From Sporosarcina thermotolerans (GTDB taxonomy: Bacteria; Bacillota; Bacilli; Bacillales_A; Planococcaceae), in NCBI RefSeq assembly GCF_030067815.1, contig NZ_CP125968.1, forward strand, positions 1,103,501 to 1,167,500: a stretch of DNA of 64,000 bases. The letters are read 5' to 3'. The stretch's first letter is position 1, and every line of letters starts with the position of its first letter. The notes beneath the pieces are model-generated. The model saw only the letters and a list, made by a program, of their open reading frames with translations, had not been told where the DNA came from and did no database searches. Positions 18,631 through 26,949 of this stretch are shown here, piece by piece. A program made the position numbers and the translations under genes.

Positions 18631-19185
18631 GTGGCTATTATTTTAATTTTGTTTGGTCTTTTAATTTCCTTCGTTATGGTAATTATATTTTTAATCCTTA
18701 CAGTTAGGATAATAATTTCATTAATTAAAAAGAAACCATTTCCTAAAAAGTTAATGGTTGCAATGTTAGTTGGGATTGTATTGGTGTTCTCAATCTATGT
18801 ATTTGAAGTCTATTTCTTTACATTTGACGATATCGATGAAAAGTACATCCAAAACGGACCAGGTCCTGTTGTGTCACCCACTGGGAAATATACTGCTAAT
18901 GCGTATTACGAACCATATGGTGGTGCAGCGGGGGGTGTGAATATGTGGGTGGAGATAACAAACCATAATGAAGATAATAACAAAAAAGTAATTTATTATA
19001 GCGATGCAAATGACAATATTCTTATTGACTGGGTAGATGACAAAACGATATTCATTACCAACGCGGGACCTTATAAAAGCAATAGCATCAAATTGGATGT
19101 AGAGCATGAGATTTATCATGACAGGGGATTAGCGTGTCGAAGTTGGTTCATGAAAAATGAATATGATACATGTTATCAAGACTAA
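18631..19185 (+). CDS. DUF5412 family membrane-anchored protein
   Basis: A 184-residue protein with two N-terminal membrane segments (LILFGLLISFVMVIIFLILT, MLVGIVLVFSIYVFEVYFF) and an extracytoplasmic DUF5412 domain with EYIQ-like KYIQNGPGP, YYEPYGGAAGGVN and KKVIYYSDAND. The listed GTG start has no spacing from its GGGG. An ATG at 18614 would be better placed; it gives MAYKKGWLLF and enters the frame if one T is added to a T4 run near 18642-18645. So the N-terminus is probably mis-sequenced. It follows DUF817 by 17 nt and ends at a terminator. Function is unknown. Confidence 0.75.
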   Translation: MAIILILFGLLISFVMVIIFLILTVRIIISLIKKKPFPKKLMVAMLVGIVLVFSIYVFEVYFFTFDDIDEKYIQNGPGPVVSPTGKYTANAYYEPYGGAAGGVNMWVEITNHNEDNNKKVIYYSDANDNILIDWVDDKTIFITNAGPYKSNSIKLDVEHEIYHDRGLACRSWFMKNEYDTCYQD

Positions 19186-19212
19186 CTCTTGTTGTTAATA
19201 AAAATCAAAAGC

Positions 19213-19248
19213 AATCCGTTGTGGGATTTTCCCTGCAACGGATTTTTT
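19213..19248 (+). terminator. Rho-independent terminator
   Basis: Stem AATCCGTTG/CAACGGATT with T6, after the DUF5412 gene. Confidence 0.85.
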
Positions 19249-19339
19249 GATTCATCCTTAAAAGGATTTCAACATTTAGTGTCGAATTTAAACGGTACGA
19301 CAGGTGGAAAGCAATTATGTTATGGAGTGGGAATTGGCT

Positions 19340-20319
19340 ATGATGCAAGGAGAAAAAGAAGTCTTAATTAACAAGCTGAAAGATCTGTTTGACAATGAAG
19401 AGGTGGAAATAGTCCCTGCGTCGGATGGGTACCATAATTATGTTTTTATCATTACAACTAATAATGAAAAACTTGTAGCCCGTCTCAGTTTGCACAGTTG
19501 CAGGACAAAGAGGAAATAAAGTCGGAGCTTGATTGGATTATGGCCCTAAGTGATGCAGGGGCACAGGTGGCAAAGCCCAAAAAAATTCCTGGATACGATA
19601 TGATTTTCGAATTAGCTACCGATGAAAATGCATATTGGGTTGCCTTTTTTGAGCATACGGATGGCAGTCCAATAGATGTTATGAATCCCGATGAATGGGA
19701 TCAGGAATTCTTCCATGAATGGGGTAGGCAAATAGCTTACATGCATAATGTGAAAATATCCGGGATCAATCGTCACGTCTATTTGGACAGTGAAGAGAGG
19801 AAGAAAACTACCATTGCTGATGCGTGGCTAAAAGGTAAACTTGAACAACTAATAAATGAAATGGCTACGTGGAGCAGGACCCCTGAAACGTTTGGGTTAA
19901 TCCATAATGATCTACACCAGGGTAATTTTCATCTGAATAAAAATGGCTTTGTTTTCTATGATTTTGATGATTGCACGTATCACTTTTATATGCAGGATCT
20001 GGCGGTCTCCATCTATCATGCTTTATGGACGGGAATGTCATTCCACCCTGAGTCTAAAAACTTTCCGTATGAATTTCTCTCATCTTTTTTGAAGGGTTAT
20101 TCTATGAAAAGACAACTGAATGCGGATATGTATGAACAACTTCAAGTTTGTTTACAGATGCGAGAAGTTTATCTTTATTTGCTATTTGTTTTAAAGTGGG
20201 CTCCTGATGATATGATGGACTGGCAGGCAAATAAACTAGAAGAGTTAAAAGGGAATTGTATCACGGGAATTATTCCATACAAAGAAGAGCTCGAAAAAGT
20301 GAAGTATTTATTTAATTGA
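19340..20319 (+). CDS. Aminoglycoside phosphotransferase-like (APH/ChoK) kinase, frameshifted
   Basis: About 326 residues of the phosphotransferase/choline-kinase fold. The Brenner motif is LIHNDLHQGNFH (catalytic Asp) and the metal site is FYDFDDC; the N-lobe has NYVFIITTNNEKLVARLS. The frame breaks at T3 near 19487-19489; adding T gives RLSFAQLQDKEEIKSELDW. Start ATG 19340 has GGAG about 10 nt upstream. B. subtilis relatives of this size are small-molecule kinases of unknown substrate; antibiotic resistance should not be assumed. A SnoaL-like gene follows 15 nt later. Confidence 0.82.
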
Positions 20320-20334
20320 GAGGGTGCAAATAAT

Positions 20335-20706
20335 ATGGATCTATTAAAAGAACAAGCAGTAAATTTTCTTCAGTTAGTCGTCGCGGGAAAGATTGACGAG
20401 GCGTATGAGACGTATGTAAGTCCGGATCTTCGTCATCATAACCCATACTTTCCCGGGGACATGGAGTCATTGAAGCAAGCGATGAAAGAGAATGATGGCA
20501 TGAGCCCAAACAAGACACTTGAAGTAAAACAATCGATTGAAGAGGGAAATCGGGTAATGGTGTTTTCCCATATTAAACAAAATCCTGAGGATTTCGGAGG
20601 GGCCGCTGTCCATATATTCCGTTTTGAAGCAGGTAAAATTGTTGAAATGTGGGATGTCGGGCAAGCAGTACAGGAAGATTCACCAAACGAGAATGGTATA
20701 TTTTAA
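20335..20706 (+). CDS. SnoaL-like/NTF2-fold protein
   Basis: A 123-residue protein with the alpha+beta NTF2 fold pattern of SnoaL-like predicted ester cyclases: FLQLVVAGKIDEAYETYVSP, DLRHHNPYFPGD, VMVFSHIKQNP, VHIFRFEAGKIVEMWDVGQ. GAGAGGG precedes the ATG. It lies 15 nt downstream of the kinase-like gene and is probably co-transcribed. The substrate is unknown; many members bind small hydrophobic molecules. Confidence 0.82.
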   Translation: MDLLKEQAVNFLQLVVAGKIDEAYETYVSPDLRHHNPYFPGDMESLKQAMKENDGMSPNKTLEVKQSIEEGNRVMVFSHIKQNPEDFGGAAVHIFRFEAGKIVEMWDVGQAVQEDSPNENGIF

Positions 20707-20718
20707 TAATAGAACCAA

Positions 20719-20991
20719 CTAAATGGGCAGGCAATCATACAATTTATGATTGCCTGCCCATAAATCTCTATTTATCTTCTTCTCTTTCGGATCACTCTCT
20801 ACCTTTTTGCTTCTATCTACAATTACCTCGAATTCAACAAAGACAAAATATCGGTTTTCATCCATTTGCTGAACATCGACCACTTTGCCATTCCGCCCTT
20901 TAATTCTTACATTCTCATCGATAGCAGGAATTGTTCTTAATGCTTGATTGAGTACATATGTTTTATTTTCATAGAAGTGAATGGAATACAT
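20719..20991 (-). CDS. Uncharacterised small protein
   Basis: A 90-residue frame opening with MYSIHFYENKTYVLNQALR, then VRIKGRNGKVVDVQQMDENR and a beta-strand YFVFVEFEVIVD: a small beta-rich protein resembling SH3/KOW-type modules. GGGG lies 8 nt before the ATG. Its last 15 codons run through the terminator hairpin (WAGNHKLYDCLP), which is unnatural. Adding one A in the AAA run near 20778 would end it at ...SDPKREEDK before the hairpin, so the C-terminus is probably mis-framed. No family is recognised. Confidence 0.55.
   Translation of the reverse strand: MYSIHFYENKTYVLNQALRTIPAIDENVRIKGRNGKVVDVQQMDENRYFVFVEFEVIVDRSKKVESDPKEKKINRDLWAGNHKLYDCLPI
20722..20760. terminator. Bidirectional terminator-like hairpin
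   Basis: Perfect 17 bp stem beginning ATGGGCAGGCAATCATA with a 5-nt loop between two convergent genes. T-rich sequence is weak, so termination is likely but not certain. Confidence 0.7.
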
Positions 20992-21099
20992 ATTCTTGTC
21001 CCCTTTTTGATAGTTTAATAGTAGATTCCATTCATTCTATGAAGGGGGCAGGAATTTAGAACGTAGTAGGACAATCCAAATAATGAATCACAATCGGGC

Positions 21100-21131
21100 A
21101 AAATAAAACAGAAAGCCAAGGATGGCTTTCT
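21100..21131 (-). terminator. Rho-independent terminator (minus strand)
   Basis: Stem AGAAAGCCA/TGGCTTTCT followed on the minus strand by TTTTATTTT, just downstream of the small minus-strand gene. Confidence 0.75.
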
Positions 21132-21147
21132 GATGTAAGCTTGACTC

Positions 21148-21334
21148 TTATTTCTCTTTTTCGCGTTTTAGTGGTGTATCGTATATATCGCCTTTCACGT
21201 CAAAGTCCTCTGCAAGTTCTTGAGTGCGGTTTTCACCAGGGTTATTCGTATTGCTGTTCGTGTTTAGACCTCTTTTATACTGTTCGAAAACTATTATGAG
21301 TCCTTTCATTCATCGTCTTTTTATTGTTTTTCAT
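21148..21334 (-). CDS. Small polar protein, frameshifted
   Basis: An excellent AGGAGGTGA site lies 6 nt before ATG 21334. The first frame gives MKNNKKTMNERTHNSF and then stops. Removing one T from the T4 run near 21281-21284 continues into EQYKRGLNTNSNTNNPGENR and QELAEDFDVKGDIYDTPLKR, ending 18 nt before a terminator. The resulting 61-residue protein is hydrophilic and Asn-rich, like many small acid-soluble or forespore proteins, but no family is recognised. Confidence 0.55.
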
Positions 21335-21465
21335 GAAATCGTCACCTCCTACGTCTACTATGCTCGGGAATGAAGGATGTATGCATTCCAATCCACTTTC
21401 ATAAAAGGAACTTTCACTACACTTGTCGAATAATGTAAGAACGAAATAGAAAAGGGGAAGAGCGC

Positions 21466-23052
21466 ATGACAGTTGAACAGTTTTTAGAGGAGCAAAATAA
21501 TGCAATTAGGGATTTTCACATTACAAGAGCAAATAGTTCCTGGATGGCTTCAACGACTGGAGAAGATGAATGGAATAAAAAGACGGCCGAGGCGCAGAAT
21601 GCAACGAACGTCTATCTTTCAAATCCGGAGCTTTTTGAGCAAGTAAAGGCGTACCTTGCCCAAGACGATTTAACGACAATTCAGCGTCGCCAGCTAGAAA
21701 CTCTTCATACGTACATGGTAGGAAAACAGATTCCGGCAGATGATTTAAAAGAATTGGTGGAGCGCTCTACGGAATTGATCGGCATATTTAATACATTCCG
21801 TGCAACAATTGATGGAAAATCAGTATCCGAAAATGACGTTCGACAGATTTTGATCAAGAGCAATGATTCAGCTGAACGTGAAGAAGCGTGGCATGCGAGT
21901 AAGCAGATTGGGAAGGAAGTAGAGGAAAAGCTATTAACCCTTGTCAGAAAACGGAACGAAGTCGCGCGTTCATTAGGATACGAAAACTATCACCAAATGA
22001 GTTTCGAGAATCAAGAACTTGACCGCGACGAGATCTTTTCGATCTTCCATAAGCTGAAGGAACTTTCCGATGAGCCATTCCGCCAGATGAAACAAGAGAT
22101 GGACAGGGAATTGGCAGGGCGTTTTGGTGTTGAGGTAGACAATCTTCGACCTTGGCATTATGCCGACCCATTCTTCCAGGAGGCACCGCCATCCAAGGAT
22201 TTGGACTTGGATCCGTTCTACGATGGGAAGGATCTCGAGCAATTGACGATTGAAACGTTCAAGAGCATGGGGATGGATATTACGGATATGTTGGCGAACA
22301 GCGATCTATATCCTCGAGACAAAAAGAATCAGCACGCATTTTGCACGGACCTTAACCGCGAAGGCGACATCCGCGTATTATGCAATAACGCTCCGTCTGA
22401 TTATTGGTCGACTACAATGCTACATGAATTCGGACATGCCGTTTATTTCAAATACGTTGATCCGACACTTCCATTCCTGTTAAGATCTTGCGCGCATACG
22501 CTGACAACAGAAGCGATTGCAATGTTATATGGTCGATTCGGAAAAGATCCAGCTTGGCTCCAGCAGTTCTTAGGACTCGACGCTGCTGAAGTAGAGGAAT
22601 TAAAGCCGCTTATCAATGAATCCTTGCGTAAGCAAATGCTTATCGCAGGACGCTGGATCATGGCGTTTTCATTCTTTGAGCGCGAGCTATACGAAAACCC
22701 TGACCAGGATTTGAATAATTTATGGTGGGAAATCGTCAAAAACGTGCAATTTGTCAACCCACCTGAGGGGCAAGACTACCCACATTGGGCAGCGAAAATC
22801 CACTTTACGCTTGCTCCGGTTTATTATCAAAACTACTTATTGGGTGAACTGACGACTTCTCAACTACATGCTTATATTGAAAAAAATATCTCCGAAGACA
22901 TGTTTACACCGGAAGTCGGGGCGTATTTAATGGATGAGTATTTTAAACCGGGTGCGCTTTATTCGTGGAATGACAAGATTGAAAGAACGACTGGCGAGAA
23001 GTTGAATCCACAATATTTTATTGAGCAATTTGTAGAGAAAGTTTTGGTTTGA
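21466..23052 (+). CDS. M3/M2-type zinc oligopeptidase
   Basis: Cytoplasmic gluzincin metallopeptidase of 528 residues with no signal peptide. The zinc site is HEFGH in TTMLHEFGHAVYFKY (about residue 322) and the third ligand is probably the Glu in LTTEAIAMLYGR, 29 residues later. N-terminal helices match the M3/M2 fold of oligopeptidases. AAAGGGGAAG lies upstream of the ATG. A short gene of the DIP1984 family follows after 37 nt, so they may share a transcript. Substrates are likely short peptides; assignment to the M3 or M2 family needs a profile search. Confidence 0.85.
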   Translation: MTVEQFLEEQNNAIRDFHITRANSSWMASTTGEDEWNKKTAEAQNATNVYLSNPELFEQVKAYLAQDDLTTIQRRQLETLHTYMVGKQIPADDLKELVERSTELIGIFNTFRATIDGKSVSENDVRQILIKSNDSAEREEAWHASKQIGKEVEEKLLTLVRKRNEVARSLGYENYHQMSFENQELDRDEIFSIFHKLKELSDEPFRQMKQEMDRELAGRFGVEVDNLRPWHYADPFFQEAPPSKDLDLDPFYDGKDLEQLTIETFKSMGMDITDMLANSDLYPRDKKNQHAFCTDLNREGDIRVLCNNAPSDYWSTTMLHEFGHAVYFKYVDPTLPFLLRSCAHTLTTEAIAMLYGRFGKDPAWLQQFLGLDAAEVEELKPLINESLRKQMLIAGRWIMAFSFFERELYENPDQDLNNLWWEIVKNVQFVNPPEGQDYPHWAAKIHFTLAPVYYQNYLLGELTTSQLHAYIEKNISEDMFTPEVGAYLMDEYFKPGALYSWNDKIERTTGEKLNPQYFIEQFVEKVLV

Positions 23053-23089
23053 TTAAATCAAAGCCGATTCGAATGAAGGAGGGGATTGG

Positions 23090-23545
23090 ATGAAGCTTGC
23101 AGAGGCATTGATAACGCGGGCGGATTACCAGAAGAGAATCGAGCAGCTGAAAAGACGGATCAGCATGAACCTAAAAATCCAAGAGGGAGAGGAACCCTCG
23201 GAGGATCCGAACGCGATGCTTGCTGAGTTAGACGGCATTATGAAAGAATTAACGTTTTTAATCAAGCGCATCAATAAAACGAATTGTTCCATTCAATTCG
23301 ACGAAACACGCACGCTTGCGGATGCTTTGGCAGAGCGTGATCAAATCTGGGATAAACGGTTGATGTTAGGGAAAATTGCGGAAGAAGCGTCTGTCAGAAA
23401 TGATCGATATAGCCGCACTGAGATCAAAATCATCAGCACGGTGGACGTCAAGGCAATTCAAAAGCAGGTGGACCAATTATCAAAAGAGTTTAGGGAAATG
23501 GACACGAAGATTCAAGGATTGAATTGGAGTATCGATTTAATCTAA
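23090..23545 (+). CDS. DIP1984 family protein
   Basis: A 151-residue all-helical protein of the DIP1984 (septicolysin-named) family. The start MKLAEALITRADYQKRIEQL and the middle INKTNCSIQFDETRTLADAL, AERDQIWDKRLMLGKIAEEA are characteristic. GGAGGGGATTGG precedes the ATG. Molecular function is not established. Immediately after the stop begins a structured RNA candidate with a tRNA-type T arm. Confidence 0.85.
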   Translation: MKLAEALITRADYQKRIEQLKRRISMNLKIQEGEEPSEDPNAMLAELDGIMKELTFLIKRINKTNCSIQFDETRTLADALAERDQIWDKRLMLGKIAEEASVRNDRYSRTEIKIISTVDVKAIQKQVDQLSKEFREMDTKIQGLNWSIDLI

Positions 23546-23550
23546 TGTAA

Positions 23551-23679
23551 GTCGGTAACTGTTTTTCGTAAAGGTGAGTGCAAACCCGCCGACTGGGAAA
23601 GTCGGACTCAATGGTAGGTAGATGGGGTATACCAATCGGTTCGAATCCGTCATGAACAATTGAAGCCCAGTACCGTGAC
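23551..23679 (+). ncRNA. Candidate structured RNA with tRNA-like T arm
   Basis: Sequence-visible helices: the ends pair (CGGTAACTG at 23553 with CAGTACCG at 23668, one bulged A). A long hairpin has TGAGT (23575) with ACTCA (23606) and CCGACT (23589) with AGTCGG (23600) around a GGGAA loop. TGGTA (23612) can pair with TACCA (23630). CGG-TTCGAAT-CCG (23637-23649) is a canonical T loop. The overall plan, closed termini plus a tRNA-like module, recalls bacterial Y RNAs of the YrlA type, but no Ro (Rsr) gene is in the window. No translated product is convincing. A terminator follows at 23770. Confidence 0.45.
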
Positions 23680-23769
23680 ATTTGTACAAATAGATTGTTA
23701 TTGTAACGACCATGCACTAATTTGCGAAGTCAGTGAGGGTGGGATGGGGCTCCTTAATAGGGGAGGAAG

Positions 23770-23801
23770 GCATCTATGCTTGAGGGCATAGGTGCTTTTT
23801 T
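23770..23801 (+). terminator. Rho-independent terminator
   Basis: Stem GCATCTATGC/GCATAGGTGC with T6-7 tail, after the DIP1984 gene and RNA candidate. Confidence 0.85.
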
Positions 23802-23813
23802 GATTGGTAAAGT

Positions 23814-23897
23814 AGTTATCGGTCACTTTCGGAGAGTTATCGGTCAGTTTCCGGGAGTTATCGGTCACTTCCCGAAAGTTATCGGTCAAATCAACGG
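23814..23897. repeat. Four-unit 21 bp tandem array, family A, inverted orientation
   Basis: Units start at 23814, 23835, 23856 and 23877, each AGTTATCGGTCA plus variable sequence: the reverse complement of the array at 12132. The core is conserved and the other bases vary. Confidence 0.88.
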
Positions 23898-23942
23898 ATA
23901 TATCGTCGTATCATTACCTTAGGCCTATCTATTGAATCAAGA

Positions 23943-23980
23943 AAAAACGTCCCGACACCAAGATGCCGTGACGTTTTTCT
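23943..23980 (-). terminator. Terminator of the ABC-F gene (minus strand)
   Basis: AAAAACGTC/GACGTTTTT stem with T6 on the minus strand, 11 nt beyond the ABC-F stop codon. Confidence 0.8.
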
Positions 23981-23990
23981 GAATCAATCC

Positions 23991-25821
23991 TTATTCCGCG
24001 TCAGCAAGCCATACATCATAATAGGATGCCAACTTATTCTCTAAATCCGTTATCAAAGATACTTGCCTATCACTTGCCTGCCCCCTTAAAGAAGCAATTT
24101 CGGCTTCCAATTTCAAGATTTCGGTTTCCAAATCCAGCGGCTTTGCGGCATGCACTTTCTTTTTGACGGTAGTCGCCGGTTTCACTTCTTCCGTACTAAC
24201 AAATTCCCGCCATTTTTCACGAGCCCAATCAAAAGGTCCCTCAAAAGTTGTTAAGGTCCCGTTTTCAAGCCACGCCGTTCTGGGGAAGTTTATTCAAGAA
24301 ATACCTATCATGTGAAACGGCAAGAATTGTGCCAGGGAAATCTTCAAGTGCTTCCTCCAAAACTTCGCGCGATTCGATATCCAGATGGTTTGTCGGTTCA
24401 TCTAACACAAGGAAGTTAATGTCCTGATGCATTAATTGCGCTAGCCGCAACCGCATTCTCTCGCCGCCGCTCAAATCAGCAATCCGCTTAAATACATCAG
24501 GACCGTAAAACATGAATTTTGCAAGAATATGCCTTGCGTCGCCTTCAGTGACACTCACCTCATCTCGAAACACATCTATCAATCGAGCCTTTGGATTGTC
24601 GATTTCAAAGTGTTGAGACAAGCTTCCGACCTTCACATTACTTCCTAATTTGCTCATCCCGCTGTCCACAGGTAATTCACCTAAAAGGGCTTTCAAAATG
24701 GTTGATTTTCCGGTGCCGTTGCGCCCGACAATTGCCATCCGGTCTTTCCAGTAAACATGCAGATTTGCATTCGTAAGCAACTTCTGTTCGCCGAAAGATT
24801 TCGACACTGCCTCCATTACAACGACTTCTTCTTTCCCGCTTCGAGGTGCAGCTTCGAATGTCAAAGCCATTTTCTTCGGGTCGATCAACGGCTTGCGAAC
24901 CTTTTCCATTCGTTCTAGCGCACGTTCCATATTGCGCGCTTGCCTGTGAAGTCCCGCATTCGGAGGATTCGCTTCATTCGCCCATATGCGCAACCGTTTG
25001 ATAGCTTCTTTCATCTTCCGAATTTTCTTCTGCTGTTCTTCGTATTCCTGAAACTCCCTCAACAGTTGTTGTTCTTTTTCTATGACAAAAGACGAATAAT
25101 CACCATGATAAATCCGAATCTCACCATCTTCCAAGTCGGCAATTTTAGTGACAACAGAATCAAGAAAATATCGGTCATGCGAAACAATGACAACTGTGCC
25201 CGCATATGCGTTCAAAAACTCTTCAAGCCATTCCACTGCAAAAAGATCGAGATGGTTTGTCGGTTCATCTAACAGCAGCAGATCTGGTTTCGTCAATAAA
25301 AGCCGTCCAAGCATGATTTTCGTTTGCTCACCACCGCTCAATTGATCGAAAGTCCTGTTAACAAACGGACCTAATTGTAAGCCGGTGATTATACTGGCGA
25401 CTTCGGAATCCATCGAATACCCATCGCGATTCGTGAATGTTTCCTGCAAATCACCGTAACGTTTTAAAAGCTTTTCCATTTCGTCGGGACCTGCGTTAGC
25501 CATATTAATCTCAAGATCGGTCATTTGAGATTGCATTTCCTTTAAACCCTCAAATGCTGTGTAAAGGACATCCAATCCTGTCGTCGTTTTTGCGAATGAT
25601 GGGATTTGCGCCAAATACCCGATAGTCATCCCTTTTTTAAAATGAATGAACCCACTATCAGGCGTTTCAACTCCTGCAATCAGTTTGAATAAAGTCGTCT
25701 TCCCACTTCCATTACGTCCAACGACACCCAATCTTTCACCGGTTTTAACGTCCAAAGATAAATCTTCAAAAATAGTATTTCCGCCAAGCATCTTGCTTAT
25801 ATTTTGTACTGTACATATCAT
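23991..25821 (-). CDS. ABC-F family ATPase, frameshifted near C-terminus
   Basis: Cytosolic ABC-F protein of about 609 residues with two ATPase domains and no membrane segments. Domain 1 has GRNGSGKTT and LSGGEQTKIMLGRLLL, DEPTNHLD. Domain 2 has GRNGTGKST, LSGGERMRLRLAQLM and DEPTNHLD. A basic helical linker between them (RKMKEAIKRLRIW) is the ribosome-contacting region in this family. The frame breaks at plus-strand G4 at 24279-24282: removing one base gives FLNKLPRTAWLENGTL and continues to a coiled-coil tail. ABC-F proteins act on ribosomes as antibiotic-protection or translation factors; the subfamily is not resolved. Confidence 0.85.
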
Positions 25822-25936
25822 CGTTTTCCGCTTCCTCTCGTTTTACACACGAAATTCGGCAACAAAAAAAGACCGCGTTTATGCGATCTTCTCCTTAAAA
25901 TTCATGTAAGGAATGAAGTGCCAAACAGCTGTGTGA

Positions 25937-26056
25937 TTACTGAAATTGTCTAAAAAAGGGCATACCTATCCCGTTGTGGGCAATTTCATGAGTAATCGCA
26001 CATGAAGTGGCTAAATATTCCAATAGAGTCTCACGTGCATACACAGTGTCCAACAT
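25937..26056 (-). CDS. Small ORF, 39 residues, uncharacterised
   Basis: GGAGGTG lies 8-9 nt before ATG 26056. The product, MLDTVYARETLLEYLATS followed by CAITHEIAHNGIGMPFF, contains an HExxH-like HEIAH. It is far too short for a metallopeptidase, so this is either a tiny independent gene or coincidental. It sits alone upstream of the ABC-F gene in the same direction, and could also be a leader peptide; ABC-F resistance genes are often preceded by such ORFs. Confidence 0.4.
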   Translation of the reverse strand: MLDTVYARETLLEYLATSCAITHEIAHNGIGMPFFRQFQ

Positions 26057-26138
26057 TCCATCCTCACCTCCGCTCGCTAATAGTGAGAAAAGTTTAACAT
26101 AGTTTTTCATTCAAAGCAATTAGTTTTTTAAATTGCTG

Positions 26139-26175
26139 AAAAATAACCCCTTTGAAAGTAACATTCAAAGGGGGT
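26139..26175 (-). terminator. Rho-independent terminator (minus strand)
   Basis: CCCCTTTGAA/TTCAAAGGGG stem with TTATTTTT on the minus strand, just after the DinB-family gene. Confidence 0.82.
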
Positions 26176-26186
26176 GGCGGATTTAC

Positions 26187-26657
26187 TTATTGCATTTCCT
26201 TCGTCGGACCCATTACACCAGGAACAGCAAGACCAGCTTGTCTCAACAACACTGTCATTTGTCCGCGGTGATGCGTTTGGTGATCGATAAATGTGCGTAG
26301 CAACTTACCGCGCGAAATTTCAGTTCCGAATGCAGGAACTCTTTCAGTCAACGAGTCATCTGTAAGGTTCGCTATTTCATTTTCCATGGATGCCATCACT
26401 TTTTCATATGCTGCAACGATTTCTGTCACATCTGTAGGTACCGGCTCAGTATGTGCAGGTACTTCGATTTTCAATCCAGATAAGCCACCAAAAAAGCCGA
26501 CTGATCCCACTAAATGCCACGCCAACCAGCCAAGAGTACTATGCCCCTCGACGATTGCCTGATCTAATTTGTCATTCGTTATTGCTTTAATGACATTTAG
26601 TGTTCCGTTAGCTGAGGCGTTCCAATCTTCAACGTAATCTTCAACTTTACGATACAT
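26187..26657 (-). CDS. DinB/YfiT-like four-helix metal-binding protein
   Basis: A 156-residue DinB-superfamily protein. The three-histidine metal site is visible in GWLAWHLVGSVGFF and DHQTHHRGQMTVLLRQAG. Start ATG 26657 has AAAGGAG 8 nt upstream; the GTG six bases earlier is an alternative. Members include thiol S-transferases and hydrolases, but most are uncharacterised. It is monocistronic with its own terminator. Confidence 0.88.
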   Translation of the reverse strand: MYRKVEDYVEDWNASANGTLNVIKAITNDKLDQAIVEGHSTLGWLAWHLVGSVGFFGGLSGLKIEVPAHTEPVPTDVTEIVAAYEKVMASMENEIANLTDDSLTERVPAFGTEISRGKLLRTFIDHQTHHRGQMTVLLRQAGLAVPGVMGPTKEMQ

Positions 26658-26949
26658 ATGAACCACTCCTTTTTTCTTCTCCTAAACAAGTATAGCGAAT
26701 GGGGAGGGGAGTGTCATACTTTTGAGGGCGAAAAAATACCAATGACCAAAACTGAGGAAGGGCTTGGTCACGGGCGTATAAAATGACTTTGATTCCTGCA
26801 ATCGTAGTACGTCAGCTGTTGTCTCTAATAATTCAAAGCTATATCCATTTTACAGGGGCAGATTCTTCCCTTTATCTCAATCCAACAGGTATATGTACTC
26901 CCGACAAATGGGAAGCCTATGTTCAGTACATAGTACAGGAGGATTAAGA

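Noticed and set aside
23551..23679. Ordinary tRNA gene
   Set aside because: A T arm is present but there is no 7 bp acceptor stem next to it and no anticodon arm with a 7-nt loop.
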